The notes under the pieces are model-generated. The model searched no databases. It had not been told where the DNA came from and saw only the letters and a list, made by a program, of their open reading frames with translations. From positions 1 to 62,702 of the forward strand of contig CAYPOM010000008.1 of NCBI GenBank assembly GCA_964412505.1: 62,702 bases of DNA, read 5' to 3'. Source of the stretch: CAYLKK01 sp964412505. GTDB lineage: Bacteria > Pseudomonadota > Alphaproteobacteria > UBA3830 > CAYLKK01. A program made the translations under genes and the position numbers. Shown one piece after another: positions 34,758 to 44,932 of this stretch. The number at the start of each line of letters is the position of its first letter. Position 1 is the stretch's first letter.

Positions 34758-37700
34758 TTAATTTGCTCCTAGTCGTTCTACAGTAATTCCATGTGTAACA
34801 GTTTTTCTGCTTTTTCGCTTAGAATGTGGGTTAGTATGTCTATCGATTCTGATAGTCTTACTTTTCGGCTTTTCTATGTGTTCTACAGGCTCTTCTAAAT
34901 CTATTACAGGCTCTTCTATATCTGCTTTTTGTGTGTTTATATATTCAGGGTCTTTTCGATTCAAATTCATACCAAAAACATCAGATAGAATATTGTGACT
35001 TGATGAGTTTAGTGGGTTGACCGCAATATCTATATTCCCAATACCTCCAGTAATTTTATAAGGAGAATAGATTGACATATTATTTGTATTATTTACTAAC
35101 ACTGGTGCTGCTATTCCACGAATATCAAATAAATCGGTTTTCTTGTCATATTTCCCGTCGAAAGAAATGCATATAGTTGGTCCAATTGCTCTTCCATTAT
35201 CTATTTTAATAGTTTCATCATCAATATTCATAGAGCATACTATGCCATTAAATCCTAAAGAATGATTTCTTACATCTGTAATGTTTGGAACTGTTAGTGA
35301 TAGTAATTTAGAAATGTGCTTATTATTCCCAATTACAACGTCTGTTATTTCACAGTATATTTTTTTATAGATATCTGATTTATTATCTTGTGGAGCAAAT
35401 CTTATTACTAATTTTCCTCCTATGACGTCATTAAATAGACCAAATTCTCTAAGAAATGTTCCAGCATCAGACGCTGTAATTGTTAGCAATTTCTTCGATT
35501 CAGTGTCTGTTCTAATCATTACCGTAGTATCTCCCTTTAACTTTGCATATGCCATGGCATCAACGATACATTTATCTCGAATTGTGAATGTTCCATGAAG
35601 TTTTTTTAAGCTATCAAAAACATTAAATTTTATATTTTCTATATTAACAGATGTCATTATATCTATATTATTTGGAGTTTTTTCTATGAATGATTTTAAC
35701 ATTGACAAGTCAGCATTTTTCCCTATTAAAGAAAGTTGCATTTTATCACCTTGTTTGTGATAGTTCATTGAAAAGTCGGCATTGCTAAAATTAAGGTTTG
35801 TAAATTTAGCACCGAGTATTTCTCCTGTATCTTCTGCATAGCTAATGTATCCTTTTGATTTAATTCCACTGTTATCTATTGAAATGTCATTGTAATTTAC
35901 AATATTTCCGATTTTATTAGCTTTAGCTGTAATTGTCGCGTTATCAAAATTAGCTTCACCGACAAAAGGTAATTTTATATCAGCATTATCAATTGATAAA
36001 TTCGTTTCGATTTGTCCGCTTAATCCAGTGTATGTTTCACTTATTTTAAGTTTGATTTTGCTATCAGATTTGCAAGATATAAAAGGATAAAATTTACTTA
36101 ATGCTAAAGCTTTTCCTTGAAATAATATTTTCTTGTATCCTGTATTTTTCTTATGATCTAATTTAGCGTCAATATCTAACATACCGAATTCTTCGAAAGG
36201 CATATTTCCTTTCACAATTAATACGTTTTTCTCTTTTGATACATCTAATATTGTGTTGTCGGTAGAAACTATTTTACATTTTTTACATGATTTTACAGAT
36301 GATGTTATGTCCGGAAGTTGTGTAGTATCTATTGATATAGTTGTTGATACTTTCGCATTTGCATAGACAGCTTCAGGTATAATATTTTTTAAATAAGCAA
36401 AGTCATCATTGAGTTTTGTAAATTCATGCACTGGCAATTCTATATCTAAACTACCTTTCCAAACTATATTGTTATCTACAAATAATTGTCCATTTTTTAT
36501 ACTTATTTCTCCAACGTTACCGTTAGATATTTTCAACTTAGTGCTATTTTTGTATACTTCGCCAATTGCTGTAATGCCAGTGATCGTATCATTGCCGATA
36601 CAAATTTCTCCATTTTTTGTAGATAAAATTCCATGTGATACTTTTATATTGTTTTTCTTGGCTGGACTATTCGGATTAATTTCACCATTAAGATCTAGTT
36701 TTAATGAATCTATCATAATTTTACTAACAGTTTTGTTGAACAAAAATAGGCATGCTTCTGCAATTTCTTTTGGTAACAAAGATAGCGTATTTTTAGATAA
36801 ATTTCTTATTTCTAGTGTTCCATTAAATTTAATTTGTTTATTATCTGGAGAATAAATCGGAATTTCTAGGCCAGATATTCGAACATTAGAATCATTGATA
36901 TTACCATATAAATCTTTTATATAACAGCAATTGTTCTTAAACTCTATCGATACATGTCCTTCTTTGACCATAAGCCACGGTTTTAATAACTCATTATCAA
37001 CAAATATCGACTTTATGCTACCATTGCCTACTTTTAGATTCATCATGCATGTATCTAATTTATTTTTAGTAAATATGGCTTTTATGTGTCCTGAAACATC
37101 TATATTATATTGTGATAATATTTTTGAAATATCATTGATTTTTTGATTTTTGCTTTGTTTAAGGATAGCGTTTAACGCTGTAATATTTAAATCTGAAATA
37201 TCAATATCAAATGTCCTTGAATTAGTATTTTTTGTCGTATTAGTTTTAATGACTAAGTTTGTAAAATTTTTACTATCAGGTAGCTTAGTTTTGAACGAAA
37301 TCTTTTGTGGTACATATAGATCTGCTTTGCCTATAAAAGCATAGAAGTCATTAAGCAAAAATCTATTATTTTCAAATTCAAACTCACACTTAGAATTCTT
37401 AATTTCAAATTTAGGCTTACTGTCTACTAAATTTAACAATGATATAAGTTTATTGTATGGAATAAATACGCCTTTTTGTTTATTGCTATTTTTTTTAGGG
37501 GTTTTGTGATTATTAAATGAAATGTTTAATAAATCATTATTCATTTTAGCTTTAAAATTCGCATTATTTAAAAAGATTTTATCTACATTAATTTCTGTGT
37601 TTTTTATTGAATCAATGCAATTAACAGCTAAGTTTATTGTAGGACAAAAGAAATTTTCTAGTCTTAATCCATCAATGCTTAATACAATATGATCACTTGT

Positions 37701-38051
37701 ATTATACTGCAATTTTGTATCCTTTATTTCTATATTTTTTGTGCCAGTAGTTTCTTCGATTTGATTTTGTATTATTGTTTTAATAAATGGAACATCGATT
37801 GATTTATGCGCTAATGTAACGATTATGAAACAAGCAAATAGGATTAATGAAATTAAAGTGCCGAAACAGAAGTATGATATGCATTTTACTAAACAAGATA
37901 ATACACTATCAATAGATGTCACTATTAAATTTGAAAATGCATCTTTAACATGGTTCCTAAGAGAAAAATCTATTTCATATTCGTAGATAGGTGAATTTAT
38001 CTTTTCTACCTTCTTTGGTTTTTTCTCGTTTATGTCATTTTGCGCTAACAT
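34758..38051 (-). CDS. AsmA-like / DUF3971 inner-membrane-anchored envelope protein
   Basis: A 1097-aa protein with one N-terminal membrane helix (about residues 60-85) followed by about 950 residues of repetitive beta-strand sequence. The pattern fits AsmA/YhdP/TamB-like bridge proteins that span the periplasm and are thought to carry phospholipid to the outer membrane. The region FNGIVCSMNIDDETIKIDNGRAIGP, then GKYDKKTDLFDIRGIAAP, resembles the conserved AsmA C-terminal module. The last 60 residues are charged and Lys/Arg-rich (KPKSKTIRIDRH). GGTG precedes the ATG. The exact subfamily is uncertain. It is convergent with the aminopeptidase gene. Confidence 0.75.
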   Translation of the reverse strand: MLAQNDINEKKPKKVEKINSPIYEYEIDFSLRNHVKDAFSNLIVTSIDSVLSCLVKCISYFCFGTLISLILFACFIIVTLAHKSIDVPFIKTIIQNQIEETTGTKNIEIKDTKLQYNTSDHIVLSIDGLRLENFFCPTINLAVNCIDSIKNTEINVDKIFLNNANFKAKMNNDLLNISFNNHKTPKKNSNKQKGVFIPYNKLISLLNLVDSKPKFEIKNSKCEFEFENNRFLLNDFYAFIGKADLYVPQKISFKTKLPDSKNFTNLVIKTNTTKNTNSRTFDIDISDLNITALNAILKQSKNQKINDISKILSQYNIDVSGHIKAIFTKNKLDTCMMNLKVGNGSIKSIFVDNELLKPWLMVKEGHVSIEFKNNCCYIKDLYGNINDSNVRISGLEIPIYSPDNKQIKFNGTLEIRNLSKNTLSLLPKEIAEACLFLFNKTVSKIMIDSLKLDLNGEINPNSPAKKNNIKVSHGILSTKNGEICIGNDTITGITAIGEVYKNSTKLKISNGNVGEISIKNGQLFVDNNIVWKGSLDIELPVHEFTKLNDDFAYLKNIIPEAVYANAKVSTTISIDTTQLPDITSSVKSCKKCKIVSTDNTILDVSKEKNVLIVKGNMPFEEFGMLDIDAKLDHKKNTGYKKILFQGKALALSKFYPFISCKSDSKIKLKISETYTGLSGQIETNLSIDNADIKLPFVGEANFDNATITAKANKIGNIVNYNDISIDNSGIKSKGYISYAEDTGEILGAKFTNLNFSNADFSMNYHKQGDKMQLSLIGKNADLSMLKSFIEKTPNNIDIMTSVNIENIKFNVFDSLKKLHGTFTIRDKCIVDAMAYAKLKGDTTVMIRTDTESKKLLTITASDAGTFLREFGLFNDVIGGKLVIRFAPQDNKSDIYKKIYCEITDVVIGNNKHISKLLSLTVPNITDVRNHSLGFNGIVCSMNIDDETIKIDNGRAIGPTICISFDGKYDKKTDLFDIRGIAAPVLVNNTNNMSIYSPYKITGGIGNIDIAVNPLNSSSHNILSDVFGMNLNRKDPEYINTQKADIEEPVIDLEEPVEHIEKPKSKTIRIDRHTNPHSKRKSRKTVTHGITVERLGAN

Positions 38052-38207
38052 AGTTCACCATAAATCAAATTATATAATTTTTGCTATAATTTTTTTATAA
38101 AAGGTTAATATTGCAATTATTGTATAATTTAATTATATATTTCATATAATTATGTCATGAATGTATTAAATAATGCTAAAATATATAATCCTTTTTATAG
38201 GTGATTT

Positions 38208-40280
38208 ATGATAACTTCAGCTGAATTGATCAATAAAGTTAAGTTATATGATGAACGTGCGGATGAATCGTTAATTAGAAAAGCTTATTTGTTTTCAATG
38301 GAAGCTCATGGAGTTCAAAAAAGGGCATCTGGTATTCCATATTTTTCGCATCCGCTTGAGGTCGCTACAATCCTTGCTGATTTAGAAATGGATGTTTGTA
38401 CTGTCATAACAGGGTTATTACATGATGTAGTAGAGGATACGAATGTTACAATCGATGAAATTAAATGTGAATTTGGCGAGGAAATAGCGTTTCTTGTTCA
38501 TAGCGTAACAAAATTGAGTAAGGTTGTGTATCGTTCAGAGCGATCTCAGCAGGCTGATAATTTCAGAAAATTTCTTATGGCTATTTCTGAAGATGTGCGT
38601 GTTTTAGTCGTTAAGCTTGCTGATAGGTTGCATAATATGCGAACTTTAAATGCAATAAAAAATTTAGAAAAAAGGAAAAAAATATCGATAGAAACAATGG
38701 ATATATACGCGCCTTTAGCAGAAAGAATTGGTATGCAAGTAATAAAGGATGAACTGGAAGATAAGGCGTTTTTTTGTTTATATCCAGATGAATACAGTGC
38801 TATTCTCGTTAAATTGGAGCAAATTAAGAAAAATGATGAAGATTTTATAAAAAACGTTATATCTACATTAGAAGCGTGTGTAACAAAGGCTGGGATTGAG
38901 GCAATAATATTTGGACGAACTAAAAAACCTTGCTCAATTTGGGAAAAAATGTGTAAAAGAAATATTTCGTTGGAGCAACTAAACGATATTTTAGCTTTCC
39001 GCATTTTAGTGAACTCAGTAGAAGATTGTTACAAAGCTCTTGGTGTGGTTCATACGACTTTCCCAATATGTCCTGGAAGATTTAAAGATTATATAAGTTT
39101 ACCGAAGTTGAATAATTATAAATCTTTGCATACTACTGTATTCGGACCATTCCAGCAAAAAATTGAAGTACAGATAAGAACAAAAGATATGCACTCAAAT
39201 GCAGAGAATGGAATGGCAGCCCATTGGTCTTATAAAGATGGAAAAATTTCGCCAGAGAAAAACTCTCATTATAAATGGCTAAAGAGTTTAGTTTCTATTC
39301 TTGAAAATACTAATGAGGCGGAAGATGCTTTGCGAAATTCTAAAGTTGAAATGTATGGTAGTGAAGTGTTCTGCTTTTCTCCGAAAGGAGATTTAATATC
39401 GCTTCCTAGCGGTGCAACTGCAGTAGATTTTGCATATGCTATACATAGTTCGATAGGAAATACATGTATTGGAGCAAAAGTGGATGGAAGAATAGTTCCA
39501 TTAAAAACAGTATTAAAAAATGGGAATCAAGTTGAGGTTCTAACATCTCCATTCCAAAAACCTGATGCATTATGGTTAGATTTTGTCGTTACAGGTAAGG
39601 CTAAAGCATGTATAACAAAGTTTGTATCATCACAGGAATCTGCTGAATTTATTAAACTTGGACGCGCTATTGTAAAAAAGATTTTTGCTGAAGAAGGTGT
39701 TTCTTTCAATGAGATGAAAATTCCTTTGAGAAAATTTGGAGCAAAATCTCTAGACGATTTTTATTTAAAGGTAAAGAGGAAGGAAGTCCAATTCTCAAAG
39801 ATTAAGGAATTTGTTAATGAATTAGAAGGATATAGACAACCTATAAAAAAAGATATTTGCCTTTTTGGATTTACGCCTGGAATCGCTATTCATTATGCAT
39901 CATGTTGCAAGCCTGTTCCTGGCGATAAAGTTTATGGTGTTTTAATGGATTCTGGGCTTGAAATTCATACAGAGTCATGTACTAGTTTTATTAATGAAAA
40001 AAATAAAATTGGTGTATGTTGGGTTGATGAAGGTACAAAAAATATTGACTTAATTGTTTCTTTAGCCTTAACTGTCTTAAATAAGACTGGAAGTTTAGCT
40101 CAAGTAGCTAAAATTATAAGTGATAAAAGTATAAATATAACAAATATGCGCCTAGAGAGTAGATCTAGCGATTTCTATGAAATGTTAGTTGATGTTAGTG
40201 TAAAAGATCTGAAGCAGCTAGGAGAATTGCAAGCTGCGATCAGAACATGTTCTAGGGTTAGGTCAATTAAACGAGTTTAG
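38208..40280 (+). CDS. rel: bifunctional (p)ppGpp synthetase/hydrolase Rel
   Basis: A 690-aa long RSH protein that makes and degrades (p)ppGpp in the stringent response. The HD hydrolase domain has SHPLEVATIL and LLHDVVEDTNV (about residues 47-80). The synthetase domain has GRFKDYISLPKLNNYKSLHT (about 290), where RFKD is the RxKD motif of bifunctional enzymes, then EVQIRTKDMH. A TGS domain (FCFSPKGDLISLPSGATAVDFA, about 388) and a C-terminal ACT domain (LNKTGSLAQVAKIISDKSINITNMR) follow. All catalytic motifs are intact, which is notable in a reduced genome where RSH is often lost. It is a single-gene unit. Confidence 0.95.
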   Translation: MITSAELINKVKLYDERADESLIRKAYLFSMEAHGVQKRASGIPYFSHPLEVATILADLEMDVCTVITGLLHDVVEDTNVTIDEIKCEFGEEIAFLVHSVTKLSKVVYRSERSQQADNFRKFLMAISEDVRVLVVKLADRLHNMRTLNAIKNLEKRKKISIETMDIYAPLAERIGMQVIKDELEDKAFFCLYPDEYSAILVKLEQIKKNDEDFIKNVISTLEACVTKAGIEAIIFGRTKKPCSIWEKMCKRNISLEQLNDILAFRILVNSVEDCYKALGVVHTTFPICPGRFKDYISLPKLNNYKSLHTTVFGPFQQKIEVQIRTKDMHSNAENGMAAHWSYKDGKISPEKNSHYKWLKSLVSILENTNEAEDALRNSKVEMYGSEVFCFSPKGDLISLPSGATAVDFAYAIHSSIGNTCIGAKVDGRIVPLKTVLKNGNQVEVLTSPFQKPDALWLDFVVTGKAKACITKFVSSQESAEFIKLGRAIVKKIFAEEGVSFNEMKIPLRKFGAKSLDDFYLKVKRKEVQFSKIKEFVNELEGYRQPIKKDICLFGFTPGIAIHYASCCKPVPGDKVYGVLMDSGLEIHTESCTSFINEKNKIGVCWVDEGTKNIDLIVSLALTVLNKTGSLAQVAKIISDKSINITNMRLESRSSDFYEMLVDVSVKDLKQLGELQAAIRTCSRVRSIKRV

Positions 40281-40294
40281 TTATAGGAAATAAC

Positions 40295-41185
40295 TTAAAT
40301 TATAGACTTTATTACATTTATGCAGTTAAGTGCAGATATATTTTTATCTTTTACTTCTAACATTATGTCAATTTCAAGTTTAGAAATTGTTTTATAAAAA
40401 TCCATGAAAATCTTTGTATCTATTGTATCTGAATGAGCGCCTTTTTGGGCTCCTATTTTTTGCTGTGAATAATGTATTTTTTGTCGCCCGTCTTTGCTCG
40501 TCCAAGTTTTTGCTGATTCAGTAATCCAGTGCATAATATTTTTGTCATTTCCTTGAGGATTTAAAGAATGATGGAATACATCAAATACTGTAGGAATTCC
40601 AAGTTTTTTACTGACAAATAATACATCTTTTATATTGTAGTTTTTTTCATCGTTTTCCAGAACTATTCTGCTTCTTGCGTTTTTAGGAAGTAAATTGAAA
40701 TTTTGAATAAATCTCATAATTGATGCATTCTTGTCGTTATATACACCACCTAAGTGTAGTACTATTTTAGCTGACGTATCTACATTTAATGCGTCTAAAA
40801 AATTAGCATGCCAGCTTATGTCAGAGATCGCAGAGATCACGACATTTCGGTTTAATGAGTTCAAAACAGTATACTGTCCTGGATGCATAGAAATCCTTAA
40901 ATTTGCTTGTCTTATTTTATCGCCAACTTGTTTCAGTTTTTTTGAAAATATTGATTGCCAGTCTATGCTTATATCTTGACGTGATGCGAATGGAATAATA
41001 TCAGAGCTTATTCGCATGAGTTCTATGTTGTTTTCTGAGCAATAAGAAATCATGAAACTTAATGCATCTATATTGCAGTTTGATATGTCAATTAAATTTT
41101 CTTTATTTGCGTTTTTTATGGTACAGCTACGTATTTTAGCCTGTGGACAGTCTACAATTTTACACGCAAAACCAAGTCTAATCAT
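40295..41185 (-). CDS. uvsE: UV damage endonuclease UvsE/UvdE
   Basis: A 296-aa TIM-barrel endonuclease that nicks 5' of UV photoproducts, starting an alternative excision repair path. Family motifs in order are IRLGFACKI, LMRISSDIIPFAS, ISMHPGQYTVLN, VLHLGGVYNDK, IVLENDEK, PTVFDVFHH, IHYSQQKIGAQKGAHSDTI and DIMLEVKDK, which give the His/Glu/Asp residues of the three-metal site. It is the last gene of a minus-strand group OMP-rsmE-uvsE. The family is patchy in bacteria and best known from Firmicutes, Deinococcus and fungi, so transfer is possible, although base composition matches its neighbours. Confidence 0.92.
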   Translation of the reverse strand: MIRLGFACKIVDCPQAKIRSCTIKNANKENLIDISNCNIDALSFMISYCSENNIELMRISSDIIPFASRQDISIDWQSIFSKKLKQVGDKIRQANLRISMHPGQYTVLNSLNRNVVISAISDISWHANFLDALNVDTSAKIVLHLGGVYNDKNASIMRFIQNFNLLPKNARSRIVLENDEKNYNIKDVLFVSKKLGIPTVFDVFHHSLNPQGNDKNIMHWITESAKTWTSKDGRQKIHYSQQKIGAQKGAHSDTIDTKIFMDFYKTISKLEIDIMLEVKDKNISALNCINVIKSII

Positions 41186-41221
41186 TTTTTTGTTGTTGAG
41201 TGATTTTGCATATAAGATAAC

Positions 41222-41950
41222 TTATGTTTTTTTCGGAATAGTTAAACAAAGACAAGAAGCCATGATACATGCTGTTTCACTCCTCATAATATTATTCCCA
41301 CATTTTACAATTTTTACGTTCTTTGAAGAACTTTTTTTAAATAGCTCAATTTCTTTTTCAGAAAAACCACCTTCTGGGCCTACAAGTAAGTATATTTCCT
41401 CGTGAGTTTTATCTGAAAAAATATCAATTGTATTTATATTTTCTCCAGTTACATCGAATACTAATAATAAATCAAGAGATCTATTTAATAAATTTTCTAA
41501 TTTAATTGGATCTGATATCTGTGGTATATCCAATCGACCAGATTGTTCTGCTGCTGAAATGAATATTCGGTTTGCTTTTTCTTTATCTATCTTATTATTT
41601 TGAGAAAAATCTGAAATTATAGGAATAAAATTTGTAACTCCTAACTCTGTGCATTTTTCAAATATTATAGATAATCGTTGTTGGCTAATTATTGGAAAAC
41701 ATAAATTAATTGTGCTATCTAAGTTTTTGGAATAATCTCTTATTTTGTTTTCAACTTTTACAAAAACATTTTTCTTACTTATTTCGCACGAACAAGTCCA
41801 TTCGCCATAATCTTTGTTAAATAGCTTTACAGTGTCTCCATGTTTAGCCCTTAATACATGCAATAAATGATGTGTATTTACATCTGGCAGCTTAATAAGA
41901 CCACCAGATTGAATTTTTCCATCGAAAAAAAAACGTGGGATATGCTTCAT
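41222..41950 (-). CDS. rsmE: 16S rRNA m3U1498 methyltransferase RsmE
   Basis: A 242-aa SPOUT-fold methyltransferase. The N-terminal PUA-like part has RFFFDGKI and HHLLHVLRAKHGDTVKLF. The trefoil-knot SAM site is LLVGPEGGFSEKEIELF (about residue 185), followed by IMRSETACIMASC. It methylates U1498 in the decoding region of 16S rRNA. It starts 7 bases after the outer-membrane protein gene and lies 36 bases before uvsE. Confidence 0.93.
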   Translation of the reverse strand: MKHIPRFFFDGKIQSGGLIKLPDVNTHHLLHVLRAKHGDTVKLFNKDYGEWTCSCEISKKNVFVKVENKIRDYSKNLDSTINLCFPIISQQRLSIIFEKCTELGVTNFIPIISDFSQNNKIDKEKANRIFISAAEQSGRLDIPQISDPIKLENLLNRSLDLLLVFDVTGENINTIDIFSDKTHEEIYLLVGPEGGFSEKEIELFKKSSSKNVKIVKCGNNIMRSETACIMASCLCLTIPKKT

Positions 41951-41956
41951 ACAATT

Positions 41957-42910
41957 TTATATGAATTTTGATATGACGATACGTGTAGTGAAACGATTTC
42001 CCTTTGCTTTAAAACGACTAAGTGTAGATAATTTTGCAGATTGAATGGCATTGGTTAATTTTTTGTTTGTAGAATCCCAAACCCCTATATTGTATGTCAG
42101 TTCTCCTCTTATGCTCCAATTGCTTTTTAATTTTTTTTCTATTCCAACTCCAATAAGCGGATGGAATGACCCGAATGATTCATATCCGGATGTATGTTTG
42201 TCAGTCGAACCTGTAATGTTTACCGAAGAACGTAATGAGTGCTGAAATCTTTCGCAGCCGAATACAATGTATGGCATATAACTTTTAGCATGAGGAACAT
42301 ATCCTGCTCTAAATTTAATGCTAAGTCCCATTGTGCTTTGACACTTTAAATCTATACTTTGATCAATTGAAACGCTGTCTAGATTGTATGTTACTTTTTT
42401 TTCTGTTGTCTTATTGTCTTTTACGATTTCGTAGCTGAATTTTGCATCTTTCACTTCAGGAAGAGTTATTTTGTGTGTACGTGATTTTTGGTTACCACCG
42501 AATCTACTAAAAAATCCAAAATCTACACCGAGAAAAATATTATTATCAAATGTTCCACCGCAGCCGACTCCAAAAGTAGTTACGAAGCTTCTTGTCTTTA
42601 CAGATCCTTTATTTGGCATTTGTGTAAAGTTCGTAGACGAGTGAACAATGTCAGTTTGTGTTTTCTTTCCATCTTTGTCTTCTAAGTAAACTTGAGTAGT
42701 TCTACTAAGTGCTTTATCCTTAAACCTATAATCATTTTTTGTCGAATCATAGCCGAATTCAGCAAAAACTCTTAGGCCATCAAATGACGTTTCCGGCATA
42801 GCTAGTTCAGGTAAATCATTAGAATCGTCTGATGATATCAAAACGTTACTTCCTGCGATTGTTGGATGTGATAATAATAATGACGATACTATGACATAAA
42901 ACTTTCTCAT
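41957..42910 (-). CDS. outer-membrane beta-barrel protein (surface antigen-like)
   Basis: The ATG at 42910 is chosen because AGAGG lies four to five bases before it and it gives a clean signal peptide (MRKFYVIVSSLLLSHPTIAG). A longer reading to 42967 has neither. The mature 297 residues alternate polar and aromatic residues in beta-hairpin fashion (VFAEFGYDSTKNDYRF, NNIFLGVDFGFFSRFGG, MGLSIKFRAGYVPHAKSYMPYIVFG, NWSIRGELTYNIGVWD) and end in phenylalanine-containing VISKFI. It resembles the small porin-like OMP_b-brl/P44-Msp2 group of intracellular alphaproteobacteria, but I cannot name a family with certainty. Confidence 0.75.
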   Translation of the reverse strand: MRKFYVIVSSLLLSHPTIAGSNVLISSDDSNDLPELAMPETSFDGLRVFAEFGYDSTKNDYRFKDKALSRTTQVYLEDKDGKKTQTDIVHSSTNFTQMPNKGSVKTRSFVTTFGVGCGGTFDNNIFLGVDFGFFSRFGGNQKSRTHKITLPEVKDAKFSYEIVKDNKTTEKKVTYNLDSVSIDQSIDLKCQSTMGLSIKFRAGYVPHAKSYMPYIVFGCERFQHSLRSSVNITGSTDKHTSGYESFGSFHPLIGVGIEKKLKSNWSIRGELTYNIGVWDSTNKKLTNAIQSAKLSTLSRFKAKGNRFTTRIVISKFI

Positions 42911-43021
42911 AAAACCTCTAAATTTTACAAACATTTGAATTATAGTACTAAGTAACGAATAAAACAAATGTTAGAAACATAGTTTTTACTCTGCGGATTT
43001 AATTCGCCATCCAAAGGCCAA

Positions 43022-43050
43022 TTGACTATTAATATTAATATGTTTATAAT
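43022..43050 (+). promoter_or_regulatory. sigma70-type promoter of typA-rsmA
   Basis: TTGACT (43022-43027), a 17-base spacer, and a perfect TATAAT (43045-43050), 57 bases before the typA start codon. Confidence 0.7.
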
Positions 43051-43107
43051 TGCAACCTATGTTGAACTTGGTTTTTCATAAAATCTTTTTTATTTTAGGA
43101 GGAGTTT

Positions 43108-44928
43108 GTGTCTCAAAATATTAGAAATGTTGCTATTATAGCTCACGTTGATCATGGTAAAACTACTTTAGTTGACGCATTATTTAAAACAGCAGGAACG
43201 TTTAGAGAGAACCAGCAAGTAGAAACACGCTCTATGGATTCTAATGAGCTAGAGCGTGAACGTGGTATCACTATTTTAGCAAAATGCACAAGTTTGAAAT
43301 GGGGAAACACTAAAATAAATATTGTGGACACACCAGGCCACGCAGATTTCGGTGGAGAAGTAGAACGCATATTAAGCATGGTAGATGGAGTGATCGTACT
43401 CGTTGATGCGGCAGAAGGGCCAATGCCTCAAACAAAATTCGTCGTTTCTAAAGCTTTAGCATTAAATTTGAACCCTATTGTAGTAATCAATAAAATAGAT
43501 AGACAAGATGCACGTCCTCAAGAAGTAATAGATGAAGTTTTTGATCTTTTTGTTGCATTAGGAGCTAATGATAAGCAGTTGGATTTCCCTATTTTATATG
43601 CGTCAGGACGTAGCGGATGGGCAGTAAAAGATCTCAATGATGAAAAGAAAGATTTGGTACCATTAATGGAAATGATTCTGTCTCACGTCCCTGCCCCAAC
43701 CTGTGATGAATCTGCTCCTTTCAAAATGTTAGTTACGACATTGGAATCTGATGTCTATTTGGGGCGAGTATTAACAGGCAGAATATACAGCGGTGTAGCC
43801 AAAGTAAATGACGCTGTGAACGTCATCAGAGACGACAAAGGAGTAATCGAAAGAGCAAGGCTTACAAAACTTTTAGCTTTTGATGGATTAAAAAGAATTC
43901 CAATTGATGAAGCAAAATGCGGTGATATTATAGCTGTAGCTGGATTATCAGATGCTACAGTAGCAGATACAATAGCAGCTCAATCTGTAACAGAGCCACT
44001 TGAATCATTGCCTATTGATCCGCCAACTATTTCTATGACTTTCTCTGTAAATGACTCTCCGTTGGGAGGCAAGGAAGGCTCAAAGGTTACATCTAGAATG
44101 ATTGGCGACCGCTTGTTTAAAGAAGCTGAAGGTAATATCTCAATAACTGTAACAAAGTCAGATAATAATGATTCTTTTGAAGTAGCTGGAAGAGGTGAAT
44201 TGCAACTTGGAATTCTGATAGAGACGATGAGAAGAGAAGGGTTTGAGTTATCTATAAGTAGGCCAAAAGTACTTATGCATAAAGATGAGAATGGGCAATT
44301 ATTAGAACCTATAGAGGAATTACAAATCGACTTAGATGATGAATTTTCAGGAACTATTATAGAAAAAATAACCCAAAGAAAAGGCAATCTTATAGAGATG
44401 AAGCCATCTGGCGTTGGAAAAACTAGATTAATTTTTTCAATTCCTACAAGAGGATTAATTGGGTATTACAGTGAGTTTTTAACTGACACAAGAGGGACAG
44501 GCTTAATGAATAGATCTTTCTTAGGTTATGAGCCGCATAGGGGGCATATTTCTGGACGTCAAAGAGGAGTATTGATCTCAATAGAATCAGGAACAGCGAT
44601 ACCTTATGCATTGTTTTATCTACAAGACCGCGGCACAATGTTTGTCAACCCTGGGGATCCTATGTATGAAGGCTTAATTATTGGAGAACACAGCAAAGAT
44701 AACGATCTAGAAGTGAACCCTACTAAAGAAAAGCATCTTAGCAACATGCGTGCATCAGGAAAAGATGAAAATATTCGTTTGTCACCTCCAAGAAAAATTT
44801 CTCTTGAACAAGCTCTATCATATATAGATGATGATGAGCTAGTTGAAGTGACTCCAAAGGCTATAAGACTACGGAAAAAATATCTAGATTCAAATACTAG
44901 AAAGAAAATGAGTAGAGCTGCAAAATAA
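43108..44928 (+). CDS. typA: ribosome-associated GTPase TypA/BipA
   Basis: A 606-aa EF-G-like GTPase that assists 50S assembly and stress adaptation. It starts at a GTG just after a strong AGGAGGAG. IAHVDHGKTTLVDAL (residues 11-25) is the P-loop. RGITILAKC and NIVDTPGHADFGGEVER are switch regions, and VVINKIDR is the NKxD motif. The C-terminal TypA-specific domain has FSIPTRGLIGYYSEFLTDTRG and EVTPKAIRLRKKYLD. It is behind a clear promoter and four bases ahead of rsmA. Confidence 0.96.
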   Translation: MSQNIRNVAIIAHVDHGKTTLVDALFKTAGTFRENQQVETRSMDSNELERERGITILAKCTSLKWGNTKINIVDTPGHADFGGEVERILSMVDGVIVLVDAAEGPMPQTKFVVSKALALNLNPIVVINKIDRQDARPQEVIDEVFDLFVALGANDKQLDFPILYASGRSGWAVKDLNDEKKDLVPLMEMILSHVPAPTCDESAPFKMLVTTLESDVYLGRVLTGRIYSGVAKVNDAVNVIRDDKGVIERARLTKLLAFDGLKRIPIDEAKCGDIIAVAGLSDATVADTIAAQSVTEPLESLPIDPPTISMTFSVNDSPLGGKEGSKVTSRMIGDRLFKEAEGNISITVTKSDNNDSFEVAGRGELQLGILIETMRREGFELSISRPKVLMHKDENGQLLEPIEELQIDLDDEFSGTIIEKITQRKGNLIEMKPSGVGKTRLIFSIPTRGLIGYYSEFLTDTRGTGLMNRSFLGYEPHRGHISGRQRGVLISIESGTAIPYALFYLQDRGTMFVNPGDPMYEGLIIGEHSKDNDLEVNPTKEKHLSNMRASGKDENIRLSPPRKISLEQALSYIDDDELVEVTPKAIRLRKKYLDSNTRKKMSRAAK

Positions 44929-44932
44929 TTAC

